Notes: a model not told the origin generated them from the sequence alone. A stretch of 64,000 bases of DNA from Rhizomys pruinosus (GCA_009823505.1 VZQC01007982.1:5352714-5416713); one strand, 5' to 3'. Shown: positions 10,717-22,879, numbered from the stretch's first letter. Numbers and translations are program-made.

Positions 10717-13575
10717 AAAAAAGAACTTCCCAATACATATCATTATAAATTGATACAGTTTTGTAAGTCCCAAACAAACAGACTCCTAGATCTACGTGGG
10801 TTCCACTCATTGCCAAAAAGGAGAAATCAGTGCTGGGGGAGATGCCTGCTTTCCCTGCTGTTTCCTTTCTTCCAAGGCCACAAGCGCCTGCCAGACAGCA
10901 TTCTGCAAACTTGATGAACAAACAAAGGGAGGGAGGCACGGGGCAGTGCGTGCTTTTAATCAGCTCCCTTCGGTCCCCAGCTCCATGTGATCCCAGCTTG
11001 GTTCCCGTGAAGAATGGCTGATGGGGAGCCTCTGTGGGTGGGACGGGGCCTCTGTGGGTGGGACGGGGCCTCTGTGGGTGGGACGGGAGCCCAGCTATGC
11101 CCTGCAGCTGCTCAGGAAGAGGCATGGAGTCCCCTGTAGACCCACTGGTGGTTGGAAATGAAAAAACAAAGCAAAACCTTAACTGTAACATTTGCCTATT
11201 CCTGTAATCTACATGCACTCCCAGTGGCTTATTTCAAGACACAGTATGACACGGAGGAGTGCACTATTGATGGGGCTGATGAGAGCAGAGGTCCTGGCTG
11301 GAAAAGGCCTGAGGAAGCTGCCACTTTGTGGCATCATCAGAGCCTCAGTGAGGGCTGGCTTGCCCTCTGCATCTGTCTTCTTGCTTTGGGTTAGGCCTGT
11401 CCTAGGCACAGCTGCCTCTCTAAGTCCCTGTAGAGCTGCAGTAGGTGGCCTGCAGGCTGCTGTCTTGTACAACCCACCCAATGTAGATCCAGTGTAGACC
11501 TGAACCCATGGTAGCATCTTTAGCTACTGTTGATTGTTGAAGAGACCGTGCGGCCCCAGCATAGGGAGAACTGCGCCTGGTCTTGATTATGCCATTACTG
11601 ATTGGTACAACTTTGGAGTCTCTCGGCCTCCGTTTCCTGTCTGCTGGTGGAGGGAGTTGAGACATACGAACCCGAAGTCTCTACCAGTGTCCCTGCTCTG
11701 GTGATGACTCAAGATTTGGCTTCACTGGAGGACAAGGGTCACAGGGTGAAGGGGCCTCTGACTGGGGTGCCACTGGGAAGAGGGAAGAGGCTCTGGTACT
11801 TGGAGAACTTTACTGAGAGCCCAACTGTGCATTCATGGGAGGAGTCCAGTTACATGGATAGGATTTCCCAGAAATTCCAGAGAGGGGTATGTATGTCTGT
11901 GCCAGCCGGCCGGAGCAGGCCTTAGTAACTTAGCCTTGGGTTGCCTAGGAAACATGTCAAGGAAAGTTCCAAGCCAATCCTTCCTTATCTCCTATGGGAG
12001 ATGCCTGAGGGACAGGAAGTCACAAGGAAGAGTGAATGGCCTAAATACCACTGAATGACAGGTACACTTTTAAATGGCAAATTTGATCTTAAGTGAATTA
12101 TATTTCAACTTTTAAAAGCAAGAGAAATCTTAACAAAGCAGGAAAAGGGGAAAGCTCTTGGGAGTAGAAAGGGGTAGAAGATTATTCTAGAAGTTACTTC
12201 ACCTAGTCTTATTACAGAGTTTTCCTTTGGGAATAATAATTGGAAGTGAACATGCTTTTTGTATTCCTTGATGCAATGTATTGGATGACTAGGGTCCAAG
12301 TGAAACTGAAGGGCCCAATTCTAGGAGAGCAGGTCAGAAAGGGAAAAAATTCCACCCTCCTGGAGAGAGAAAGGCAAAGGGAGAGGAGGGGCTGGCTCCC
12401 TGCTGTCCCGCCCCAGCCCTCCCAGGATTTCCTTTCCCTGTGTCCCAGCTCTTGGTTCTTCAGGCAATGCCTGGGGGCTCCAGGTTCCCCTCCCCCAGCA
12501 ACTCAGAGCCCCTGTGGAAAAAGCCCTTTTCCCTTTTGTTGAGCTAGGGCTGAGGTGGAATTTTCCAAAAGGAACTTTTCCTCAGAAATTAAGGGGGAAA
12601 ATAAGTTCTTAGAAAAATCCCCATTCTGTCAGAGTGTAGATTTCCACAGCGATGGAAGAACAGATCAGGGTTTAAGGCGGGGCTGGTGGGGTTCTTTTTC
12701 TGGTCTTAATTCTGTGCAGTGTCTCTGTGGATGAAGCCCCCTCTGCTTTCCCTGCCTGGAAACGAGGACGAGGAAGGAATTTAGCCCTAGATTTTCCATG
12801 GCACTGTGTCCAAGGCTGGGCTATTGGGCTTGAGCCTTGAGGAGCCTTTTCCTGAGAGAGTAGACAGAACCAAGGCTGGTAGGTGCTCATGTGTGGTCTC
12901 CAGCTGGCCACCAGGCAGGGAGCACGTAGAAGTAGACAAGCCCTTCCATGCCTTCCTGGGGACTGTGGCTTTGGAGAAGACTCCCTTGGGCCTAGACGGT
13001 CAAGCTTCCTTACCACATGGCCCACTGAACAGAAGAACCTGGGCATCTGGGACCAGGGAAGGGCAGCCCATGCTATATTGTCTGCTGTGATTTGTACATG
13101 GGGCTGGTCAGAAGAGACAGGACCTGGGAGTCTCAAGACTGGCTGTTCCTACAAACCAGAAATACAGAAGGCCATCCTAGGTCACAGTTTTCATCAGCCA
13201 GAAATTATAGACCAGCTAAGATAGATATTAATACCTCGTGCCTCTGAGCCCAGATCTGTTCAACCTACAGGAAAGAATCTAGGTTTTTGTGGAATTTTCT
13301 AGTTCCCACAGCTCTGATTTTTCCCATTACCCATAATATTCATGAATTGGTTCTGAAATCCACTTTCTCTGGCAATCCTGGGCCCAACAAGGCACTGAAT
13401 CCCCCAAGGCTTGTGTCCACAGGCCTCACAGATCTGTTAGGCAGTACTAGTCCTGTGGTAACAGGGATGGCATTCCCTGCCTCTCCATAACTCCTGCTCG
13501 GTGGCTTCACTGCCAGGGTCAGCAAGTGCCGTTTTGCTCAGTGTCCAACTTTTTCAGACCCATCCGCTTCTCTTT

Positions 13576-13578
<3 letters not shown>
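10717..13578. other. Single-copy DNA
   Basis: No transposon recognised over nearly 3 kb. It contains a 20-bp triplicate (11029-11088). A 193-codon reverse frame at 10637-11218 shows no domain and runs through that repeat, so I reject it as a gene. Confidence 0.45.
11029..11088. repeat. Three tandem copies of a 20-bp G-rich unit
   Basis: The unit CCTCTGTGGGTGGGACGGGG is repeated three times, with one change at the end of the last copy. Confidence 0.95.

Positions 13579-13620
<42 letters not shown>
13579..13620. repeat. (CA)n microsatellite
   Basis: Pure CA dinucleotide run of about 40 bp. Confidence 0.97.
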
Positions 13621-13622
<2 letters not shown>

Positions 13623-14182
13623 CCATTTCTTTCAACATCAGTGCTCCAGAGCAATGGAACCCAAGACATTCAACACTCCCGTGCCCTGAGTTCTGATTGG
13701 GTTACACCTACCTCGCTACCCAGAACAGTCTTCCATCCCTCAGAAAGTGCCCTGTAGTCTCTTCCAGAGGCCTTTTCTTAACTTGACTCCATCTTAAGAT
13801 CACTCGTTTCCCCCTTCATTATTGAAGTGCAATGGAGGTTAGAATTTGGATCTTTTTCCCTTTAGGGTTGTTTTGGGTTTTGAAGATTTTTTTTCCCCAT
13901 CCAGTTGGTGGATCCAAACAAATCTATAACATGAGAAGGAGCACAGCTCAGCACTGTGTGTGGCGGCATGAAGACCCCATTTGGAATTCTGGAGGCAGGT
14001 GAGTAATAAGTCCCAGCTGACGCCCTCCTCACTCAGCACATCAGAGTGCTTTCAGAGCAGGGGTGGGGAGAGAACTGGGGCATAGTGAACTCTGTTCTCT
14101 CTGTTCTCTCCTTAGCAGTCTCTGACCCTAATCAAAGTCCTGGTTCTTTAGCAAAATACCCCAGTAACTACTTTCTTCTAAT
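13621..14182. other. Single-copy DNA, no feature seen
   Basis: No repeat or gene signature found. Confidence 0.45.
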
Positions 14183-14300
14183 TTTTTAAAAAAAAATTTT
14201 ATTCTATTATTTGTTTACATGTTTGAGTGTATTGCCTGTGTGTGCGTAAGTGCACCTATGTCCTGAAATGCCTGCAGAGTCAGAAGAAGGTGTCAGGATG
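14183..14300 (-). mobile_element. B2 SINE, 3' part only
   Basis: T-rich start, TGTTTGAGTGTATTGCCTG and CAGAGTCAGAAGAAGGTGTC correspond to the reverse complement of the B2 3' half. The tRNA-like head is absent. Confidence 0.6.
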
Positions 14301-14304
14301 GGAA

Positions 14305-14605
14305 GCTTGCTGTGGTAGAGCAAAGCCATTCACCTCATGGCAGGAAGTGGGGGTGGGGTGCATGTGCAGGGGACAGGTCCTTCTTTTCAGGGCATGCACT
14401 TGGCGATTACTTCCTCCAAAGAGGCCCCACCTCCTCCTTGTGTGCACTTCCAAGTGATGCCATCGTGTTGGGACTCCATCAAAGGACTGATCCATTGGTT
14501 ACATCAGAGCTCTCGGAATCCAGTCATGTCCCCAAAGCCCATCAGTTGGCAGCCAAGCCCCCATTTCATGCGCCTGTGGGGGATATTTCCTATTCAAACC
14601 ATAAT
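14305..14605 (-). mobile_element. hAT/MER-like non-autonomous DNA transposon relic
   Basis: TACTTCCTCCAAAGAGGCCC, CCATCAGTTGGCAGCCAAGC and a terminal GATATTTCCTATTCAAACCA follow a known rodent MER/URR1-like pattern. The same family appears forward at 17527. No transposase is encoded. The family name is tentative. Confidence 0.5.
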
Positions 14606-15350
14606 GGTCAGAAAGAAAGGGTGCCCTTGGATCGGAGGTGAGGCAGGCAGAGGACAGGAGGGCTGCTTCCGGCAGAAAGGAACATGAGTCAGCCTCCAGC
14701 CAACAGCGTGCCCAGCAAGGTGCAGTGCGTTGCTAGGCCACTCCACTGCCTCTGCCACGGTGTGATGAGGTAATTCCACCAGAGACGACCACTCAGACAC
14801 AAAATGATGCCAAAAGAAAGCCTTTCTATCTGGCTGACAACTACACATGAGCATTTGGGCCCAGGCAGCTCCCTGCTGTGGTTGGGTAGAGTTGTTTTTT
14901 TTTTTTTTTTCAATAGAAAAACTATATTGGGGTGAAAAGTCTAAGTTCCCAAAATTAGGAGTGGAAAGCCCCTCTAGCAATTCATATTCTCTAAAAGCAA
15001 GCCAAGCAGAAACTGCAGAGGCCATAAATCTGCAGTTATTATAGCTGTATTCCTAGCTCCCAGGTACATGTCAATCTGTTCTCAAACCCCTACCTTAGCT
15101 CAGTTGAGTCAAACTTCCCTATTCCCATACTTTGAGTTAAGTTTTAACTACTGGCTTCAGCTGGGGCTTTAACATGATGTAACTATGCTCAATCCTGAGG
15201 TGCCTCACTACAATGGCTAACTGTAGGAAATCTTGGTCCTAGAGAGACCACTTAGCTAAAATCTTACCTTTATTGTGGGGACCATGAGAAAAGCAGAGAA
15301 GGACACAATGGTGCCGTGGACCCTCTGTGGAAACTAGGACGAGGCACCAT
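14606..15350. other. Unassigned DNA with an 18-T run
   Basis: A T-run lies at about 14893-14910. From about 15150 the text resembles the leading edge of the ERV-derived segment that follows, but I could not place a boundary. Confidence 0.35.
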
Positions 15351-15354
15351 CAAG

Positions 15355-15775
15355 CCAATTGATGATCTCAAAACTCCCGCAATGTGAGTCGCCAGTCTTC
15401 CTGTGCAGGGAGGTCTTGGAGATCCACTAATGGGACTTCAGCCAGTGTCCAGTCTATGAAGAGGAAAGTCTGCTCATGCTTCAAAAAGGGAAGCCTGGTC
15501 TAGTAAGACCTGACTTTGTCCTCGAGTGGATGGACCAGGGTGATTGAAAAGCCAAAAGGAGCCAGGGGCTCCTTCTCCCCCCACCAAAAAAACCCTGAGT
15601 GACCCTTAAGGACCATTTCCTCAGGTGACCTTGAGAAAACAAAAACCTTGGTTAATCTGGACTAACCGTGTGGCCTTAAACATCCAAAAGGAAAGTATAA
15701 CCATAAATAAATAAATAGTAAGGCCTGAGAAATTGTACTTCAGATATAACGCTTGAGATCTTAGTAAAAAGACAA
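15355..15775 (+). mobile_element. ERV interior segment homologous to 61905-62335
   Basis: Both places share, in order, CAGGGAGGTCTTGGAGATCC, AAGAGGAAAGTCT, GGAAGCCTGGTC, CCTTGAGAAAACAAA and CCAAAAGGAAAGTATAA. Similarity stops near GAGATCT in both. At 61905 the segment lies inside the gammaretrovirus-like element, so this is a detached copy of that ERV interior or of a shared ancestor. Confidence 0.75.
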
Positions 15776-16250
15776 AAAGTAAAAAAAAAGAGCACAGTTG
15801 TTTTGCCTGTCTTCAATTCTTACAGGTAAGTTCAGCTACCCTGTGGCTGCCACTGATTTTGCCATCCTTTAAAGACATGAGACACAGCTTTTCAACCTTC
15901 CAATATGGACTGAAGACTCATGTCTCTCCAAGAATCCTCCAAACCTTCAGTGCCAGATGGAGACTGCTGAGACATCCAGCTTGTGGACTGAGTAGCTACT
16001 GGGGTTTCAGCCTCTTCAGAGTATAGACTGCCATTGTTGGACTTCCCAGGCTGTATCATGTAGACCAGTACAGGAAGATCAAGACAGGACTCGATGCTTA
16101 CTGGACCTCATTTGGTGACCATGGGAAGGGAAAACCCCAGTGTGGAGCACAAGGGCAGAACTGATAGCGGTTTGGGCTTGCCAAGGAAGAGCCTTCAAAC
16201 ATGACATCTTTCAGCCTAATAAAGAAAAACATCATAAGCTAAAGATGCTA
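15776..16250 (+). mobile_element. Mid-repetitive element, unassigned
   Basis: TGGAGACTGCTGAGACATCC, GACTGCCATTGTTGGACTTC and CCTAATAAAG recall a dispersed rodent LTR or RMER class. I cannot name it. It is contiguous with the ERV segment upstream and the L1 tail downstream. Confidence 0.4.
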
Positions 16251-16810
16251 AAACCCATGATATATGTGGTATGCATATATGCATATTTTGGAGGAATAAC
16301 AACATATTGAAAGGAATAACAACAACAATAGCAACAATAAAAACTGGGTCAAAGAACTGACTGAAACTGAACTTCTGCTCAGAACAGTAAACTTCTGCAT
16401 GGAGAATTTTGAGAGAGACTGAGAAAAAGATGAAAAATATGTTTGGCAGAATGCATGAACTCTGGTGGGGGGGGCAGGGAGAGGGGCACGGGTCTAGATT
16501 TGATTTGAAAATTTTTTTTTGAGACAGGGTCTCCCTGTAGCTCCAGATGGCCTGGAACTCTGTAGACCAGGCTGGCCTTGAACTTACAGAGATCCGCCTG
16601 CCTCTGCCTCCCAGGTGCTGGGATTAAAGGTGTGTGCCACCATACCCAGCACTAAAGACGGTTCTTAGCCGCCATGTGGGTGCTGGGAATTGAACCCAGG
16701 TTCTCTGCAAGAGCAGTTGGCACTCTTAACTGCTGAGCCATCTCTTCAGCCCCAATTGATTTGAAAATTTGTATGAAATGCACAAAGCTTCAATAAAAAA
16801 TGGGCTTTGA
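16251..16810 (+). mobile_element. L1 3' UTR tail
   Basis: AAAGAACTGACTGAAACTGA, CATGGAGAATTTTGAG and ATGAAAAATATGTTTGGCAG match the 3' UTR of the L1 at 51510-52601. It ends TTCAATAAAAAA. A composite SINE interrupts it at 16515-16755. Confidence 0.8.
16515..16755 (-). mobile_element. Composite B2-B1 SINE inserted as one unit
   Basis: On the reverse strand a B2 head of about 100 bp (GGGGCTGAAGAGATGGCTCA to CCGTCTTTAGT) is fused directly to a nearly complete B1 ending in poly-A. The 15-bp repeat TTGATTTGAAAATTT flanks the whole unit at 16500-16514 and 16756-16770, with no repeat at the B2/B1 junction. The B2 half is close to young B2 copies, so this is not simply an old B4. Confidence 0.85.
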
Positions 16811-16861
16811 AAAAAAATAAATTAAAAAAGAAACCCTGAGGCCTGGCCAGCACCCTCATGG

Positions 16862-17085
16862 TACTTGTTGTATGTCAGGCAGTGTACTGGGTAATTCATA
16901 GATTAAGTCAGTCTCCATGATAATTCTTTCACACAGGTACTTTAATATCCCCCTTTTATTGAAGTTGATGATAAGAGTACAGAGAGTCTAAGTAACTTCC
17001 CCAAGGCTCTACAGGAAAGGGTGGGGTGGAACTCAACCCAGGAGAGTGATTTAGAGTCTACCCTGTACCTGACCATTGTCGGGCT
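16862..17085 (-). mobile_element. MIR SINE relic
   Basis: CCCCTTTTATTGAAGTTGATG, AGTCTAAGTAACTTCCCCAA and GGTGGAACTCAACCCAGG follow the reverse-strand MIR pattern. Confidence 0.6.
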
Positions 17086-17526
17086 CAGAAAACAATTTTC
17101 TAAAGTAAAGGTCTGAGAGTCAAGCTCAGGGGCAAAGCTTCTCTCTGACTTCAACCTTCTCGTCTCCAAACCCTCATTTACCCAAAGCAAATATTTGAAA
17201 CTAGAATTCTATCTCCTTAAAATCATTCATAAGCTCTAAAATTCTTACTCGAATTCTCCCCAACCTTTCATTGTAAGAGTTGGCAAATAGAGAGAGCCCT
17301 CCTTGAATGATTATGGGTCAGAAGCCCTTCATTCCAGCAAAGGTCTTCCTTGATTCTCAGAAGGAATTCTTCAACGGAGGGGCTAAGAGGAATCTGAACA
17401 GGCAGGCCTTGTCGGGTTTCTCCCCTCCTCAGCCTGTCACTGTTAGATCATACTCTTTTTGAGCCATCTTATTTATAAATGGCTGTCTATGCTTCATTGA
17501 ACCTAAGCACAAAATAACTAACACTG
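17086..17526. other. Single-copy DNA, no feature seen
   Basis: No repeat or gene signature recognised. Confidence 0.45.
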
Positions 17527-17910
17527 TAGTTTAGATATGGAATGTCCTCCCAAGTTTCATATGTTAAAGGCTTGGTTCCCCAGCTTGGCAGTACTGGGAG
17601 ATAGTGGAAACTTAAGGAGCTGAGGGCCTATTGGGAGGTGTTCAGGTTGTTAAGGACATGTTCTTAAAGAGGAGAGTCTCTTTGTTTTCCTTGGCCATGA
17701 AGCAAGCAGTCTTGCTCTGCCATGTACACACTCTATGATGTACTGTCTTGGCACAGGCCCAGAGCAACAGAACCAGTCATTCATGGATTGAAACCTCCAA
17801 AACTGTGATCTAAAATAAACTATTAATCTTTATAAGTGGATCACCTCAGGCACTTATTCTTAAAAGCTGATCACCTTAGACATTTGTTATAGTAGTGAAA
17901 AGCTGATTAC
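17527..17910 (+). mobile_element. hAT/MER-like non-autonomous DNA transposon relic
   Basis: GTTTAGATATGGAATGTCC, AGGCTTGGTTCCCCAGCTTG and AAACCTCCAAAACTGTGA then AAAATAAACT match the same MER-like pattern as 14305-14605 in the opposite orientation. There is no coding capacity. Confidence 0.5.
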
Positions 17911-20379
17911 TACAAATAGCTACCCCAGGTCTTTGGACGTTCAGTCTGATGGTTACTCTGTCACATAAAACTATGATCAGATTCTTTTCTCTTCTTGTTT
18001 TTACTATAGGGGTTTTAGCCATGAAACTTTATGATGAGTAGGAAGGGGCTCATCCTCCTCTCACCCCTGTATTAGCATATTCCTCTTCAGTTCTGCTCTT
18101 CGGCCTTGGAATGTTGGAATAGATAGATTTTTTTTTCTCACATAGGTGCTTGATTAAGTTCTACTCAAGGGCTGGGCCCTGGAGAGACAAAGACAATTAA
18201 CAGCCACACACCCAAGGACACTTCTAAACTAGAGGAAAGTGTAGCATCTAGGATTAGCCACAAAACTTCCTGCAGTGTCATGCATTGTGTTCTGGTAGTA
18301 GAAACACACATCAGTGAGAGGCATGGGCAGACAGGGATTCAGATGAGGCCAGTGAGATAGTCATCAAAGGCTGTCCTGTCCTGGGGAGGAAGGAGCCAGA
18401 ATAACTCACAAAGGAGGCCCATTTGGGTACCAGGCTTGGACAGCCCAAACAAGGTCCTGCATGAACTAATGTGCATGAGGCTAAGAGACTCCTGCAGAGC
18501 AGGGGAAATGGCAAATTTGCAGTGTGGCTCAGGGGGAAGGTTCTGTGGGGTTGTCATCAGCAGCTATTGAAGTTGGTGGGCAGGCACTGAAATTTCTAGA
18601 TGTGTGTGTCCACAAACAAAAAATTATACAGACACGTGGTTAGTTATATAAGCAGAGACTGTTTATTTAAAAATATATATACTTTTTCCCTGCTAAGGCC
18701 TCTGAAAAAAAAAAAATATATACTTTCAAGAGAGGAAGTATGTCAGAATGTTAGAAACTCAATGTTCCATCCCTTAAAAGGCTGTAACTTCTGTATCATC
18801 TTTGAATACCAAGGGCTTTCTTCTGCATTTATATGTCTTGAACTTCCTCCACACGTGATTTATCTGGTACATGTGACCTTGCTTGGGGAAGCTTCCTCCA
18901 TGCCAACTGGTTTCTTTCATTGGCTAACCTCACAGCCTGTGTGTAAGGTTTTTCAGGCTTTGCTATCTACCTTATTCTCCTGTCTTAGTTCTCAAGTGGA
19001 AGTTTGTCTTTAGTTGTGAAGTGTTTGTGATCAAAGAAAAGGCTCTGTGGGCCTTTAAATGGAGACAAGATGAACAGATGAGCCAAGGTAGCAGGCCGAT
19101 TGGATTGGGAGGATCCTGCCCAGAGACCATCAGTAGGACAGTACAGCCCTCCAAGTACACGACATGGATCTCATCCTGATAGTGTAAGAGGGATGGAATT
19201 TTCATGTGGCTTCAGGTTTGATTTCCACCTTGCAGGATGTAGAGTACATTTCCCACCCATGCCACTTCCATCAGAATCAGAGTTATCGGGCACACTTGTG
19301 AAAGATGTAAACCCCCCTGACCCGCTCAGAATCTCAAGGAATAAAATGTGTAGTCCTGGAATTTGGAAAAATGTTTGTTCTTAGAGACTCATGAACCTTT
19401 TTTCTGACTATTTACTTCCTGTAAACTTTGATGTTGGAAACATAGGAAAAGGAGCAGATTTTAGAGAGAAGACAATGTTCAGTTTGAGACACGTTTTCAG
19501 ATCACCAATGAGCAAACTGAAGACTAGAGCTTAGAAAGTTGTTGGGGCTAGGGGTGGATAAAACTTCAAGAATATAAGTAGGAGAATCGTAAATTTTCTC
19601 TTTTATCTTCATGAGTCTATGACCTTTACATTAGACTGCCCTAGGTAGCCGTATGTCTGGGAAGAGATTAGAACTTGTTATAGAAAGATTGCTTGGGAAA
19701 AGGTCAAGCTGATATTCACTTTTGACATTTAAAATAGGAGTGGAACAATAATAGTCTTTAGGACAGGATATTATCCTGAGAGAGGATGCATTAAACTCCT
19801 TTATATTTCTCCTTCCTCAGTTGCTCAAGACAAACGAGGCCCCTTTCCCTGTTTGTAAGGCTGACGTCAAAACTTGAAGAGGATGATGATGGCGTAAAGG
19901 ATATCAACATCAAACAGCTCCAAGGGGGATAGGAGATAGTCTGTTTTAAAGCCAAATATGAGTGACTACAACCTGGGACACAGATTTAAGCTTCCTCAAA
20001 TTCCATATTGCAATGTGGTAACAGTTTAATGACGTTTTTATAATAACGGAGCAAAGTCATAAATTAAGGCACTTTTCAAATATATCAGTGGAAACATTAG
20101 GTAGGCAGGTGGAATTCAAGCAGGAATACATCTGCCGTAGGCCTCAGATGCTATCTGATGGCATTCTTAGCTTTTTGATTGGTAGAAGTTAGTGGTCTGT
20201 TAAGTTAATGCATTCTAAAAGGTTTTACTGGTTAGTCACAAAAGATGCTAGGTCAGACATAGAGGTGGGCAAGAAATGGCTATTAAGATGACTAAAGATA
20301 GCCCAAGATAAGTTGAATTACATTCTGAACCTGCAACATTCCAACCTTTGCAACATTATTGAAGTCTGAGGAAGATTCA
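17911..20379. other. Largely unassigned DNA
   Basis: A short reverse MIR-like stretch lies near 19490-19550. 19870-20350 (for example AAGCCAAATATGAGTGACTA) resembles a dispersed rodent sequence I cannot name. A 137-codon forward frame at 18600-19013 crosses A-runs and has no domain. Confidence 0.35.
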
Positions 20380-21495
20380 GTGGAAGATGCAGCCCTCAGG
20401 AGCTCTCATTCACAGGGAAAGAGAATGGAGCCTGGCCCTTTTGGTAGAGAAAGGGAAATTGTAGAACGGAGGATGGAGAATGAAGTAGAGGAGTCTACTG
20501 ATAGTGGCACTCAGGATGGAGCTCTGTATTTTATTCCAATAAGTAGCTCTGTACTTTATTTCACCATGCTGGAAGGTTCTATGTACCCTATCAAAAGAGA
20601 AACATCATCACCACTCTTATCCAGCTGTGGACCCTGTGAGCAGTGCAGCAATAACAACTGACTTGGCAAGATATGCCTAGTGGTGCAGATGCCATAGGCA
20701 TAACCAACCACTTCTGATTGAACTTAAGGCCCAATCTATAGGGCCCATAAATGCCATTATTATCTGGGCCAAGAGCCTGTGGCTAGACAGGTCACAGGCC
20801 TTAAGGGAGAGCCTACTACTATCATCTTGCTAAATGGAAATAGTATTAAACTGAGGCCTAATGACTTGTGGTTATACCCATAGATTAGTGGATCTCTCAG
20901 TCCTCATCAGAGAAGCTTCTTTTGGTAGTAGATGGTGATTAATACAGACACCCATAACTGGTTAAAGTATAGAGAATAAGAGAATGAAGAATGCTCAGAT
21001 CTAAATATACATTATACCCTCTTCTCCCAAGGGTCAGGAATCCCTGTGGAAGTGGAGGTAGTGGATTATAAAACCCATAGGCAGGGGATGAGTACCCGGA
21101 AATGGTGTTTTCCCCATACAACAGGGAAGGGCAAATATGAACTCAGAGCAGCTGTGATGGATACACAAGACTTTTTAAGCTCAAGCTGGACAGAAAATTC
21201 CAGCTTGGAGAGGGGAGGAAGACTACTGTACCAGAAAGAGCCATTGAAAACTGATAGCGTCTAGAGAGATAGCCAGTTTTTATTATGAGTGTGGCCCATT
21301 GTACGTCTGCCATGCTCCAGTGGATGGCCACACATCCAAGAGTATATGGACAGCACAAATTGGACTTAAGTTGGGTGGGTAAGAGAAGGGGAGTGGACTT
21401 GGGAGGATCTGGCTGAAGGGAGTGAGTATGACCAAAACACACTGTAGGAATTTCTCAAATAACTAATTTTTTTTAAATGAGGAAAAAAAAAGCTG
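20380..21495 (+). mobile_element. L1 (Lx-type) 3' UTR
   Basis: GACTTGGCAAGATATGCC, CACATCCAAGAGTATATGG, CAGCACAAATTGGACTTAAG and GTTGGGTGGGTAAGAGAAGG are hallmarks of the rodent Lx 3' UTR. It ends TCTCAAATAACTAA before an A-rich run. ORF2 is not visible upstream. Confidence 0.7.
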
Positions 21496-21630
21496 GACAA
21501 GATGTGGTCCTATCATTCAAGCACTTCACTTGGCTCACCATGACCTGGCCCAAGCTAGACAGATGTGGTTCCATGACAGTGTCCATAAAATACACAGCAA
21601 AAAGGCTGAAAAAAAACTGTCAACCTGGAG

Positions 21631-22390
21631 GGCAAGGAGGCCTTTCAGAAGACTCAATTAGCATACCCAAGGCCAGGAGGACTTCCAGAAGACTCAAGTA
21701 GCATACCCAAGGCTAGGAGGCCTTCCAGAAGATTCAAGTAGCATACACAAGGCCAGGAGGACTTCCAGAAGACTCAAGTAGCATACCCAAGGCCAGGAGG
21801 ACTTCCAGAAGACTCAATTAGCATACCCAAGGCCAGGAGGCCTTCCAGAAGACTCAAGTAGCATACCCAAGGCCAGGAGGACTTCCAGAAGACTCAACTA
21901 GCATACCCAAGGCCAGGAGGACTTCCAGAAGACTCAAGTAGCATACCCAAGGCCAGGAGGACTTCCAGAAGACTCAAGTAGCATACCCGAGGCCAGGAGG
22001 ACTTCCAGAAGACTCAAGTAGCATACCCCAGGCCAGGAGGACTTCCAGAAGACTCAAGTAACATACCCAAGGGTAGGAGGACTTCCAGAAGACTCAAGTA
22101 GCATACCCAAGGCCAGGAGGCCTTCCAGAAGACTCAAGTAGTATACTCAAGGCTAGGAGGACTTCCAGAAGACTCAAGTAGCATACTCAAGGCTAGGAGG
22201 CCTTCCAGAAGACTCAATTAGCATACTCCAGGCCAGGAGGACTTGCAGAAGACTCAAGTAGCATACCCAAGGCCAGGAGGACTTCCAGAAGACTCAAGTA
22301 GCATACCCGAGGGCAGGAGGACTTCCAGAAGACTCAAGTAGCATACCCCAGGCCAGGAGGACTTCCAGAAGACTCAATTAGCATACCCGA
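21631..22390. repeat. Minisatellite: 19 units of exactly 40 bp
   Basis: The unit is about GGCCAGGAGGACTTCCAGAA plus GACTCAAGTAGCATACCCAA. Units start every 40 bp from 21631 with no indel. Variants are substitutions only (GGCTAGG, CCTTCCAGAA, GACTCAATTA). The period is not a multiple of three and no coding frame spans it. Most units carry TTCCAGAA, a TTCnnGAA palindrome. Confidence 0.98.
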
Positions 22391-22507
22391 GGCTAGGTGT
22401 TTCTTCTAGCAGAACCAAGAAATGGTTGCTGAAAAGGCTGAGCATCAGAATCCAAGACTCAGACATCTAAGGAACTTTTATAGTTGTCCAGCCTGATTAA
22501 ACTCCAC

Positions 22508-22635
22508 AGGTCCAGTTCCAGGGGAATCTGAGACCCTCTTCTGACCTCTGCGGCATTGCAGGACACGGGTGCACAAGCTTGCATGCAGACAGTACATTCA
22601 TACACATACAGAAATAAATAAAAATTTTAAAAAAT
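22508..22635 (+). mobile_element. B2 SINE, 3' half
   Basis: It begins at CCAGTTCCAGGGGAATCTGA and runs through CTCTTCTGACCTCTGCGGCA to CATTCATACACATAC and an A-rich tail. The tRNA head is missing. Confidence 0.85.
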
Positions 22636-22879
22636 TATTCTTTTAATAGCGCATATATGGGGCATGGCCTGAGTGAAACTTGACTTCATGGAGGATTCAT
22701 GGTGGTAAGAGTTGACACTGGGAAAATAGGACTTAGCTAAGGCACATGGACAGTACAAGCACCTGAGGCTTTGGGACCTAGTAACCCAATAGGGAAATGC
22801 CAAAAACGTGGTCAGGGCCACAGGGGAGAGGCTGCAGAAGTGCTGCTGGGAGCCAGTGCAGGCTTAGGAGAGCGATGAT

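Noticed and set aside
10637..11218. 193-codon reverse open frame
   Set aside because: Low-complexity N- and C-terminal parts, passes through the 20-bp tandem repeat, no domain, no splice context.
10341..13626. Both long CA repeats are followed by GGCCAT, suggesting a duplicated locus
   Set aside because: Similarity stops after six bases, so it is probably coincidence.
21631..22390. Regular 40-bp repeat as a CRISPR array
   Set aside because: Units are contiguous with no unique spacers, and the genome is a rodent nuclear genome.
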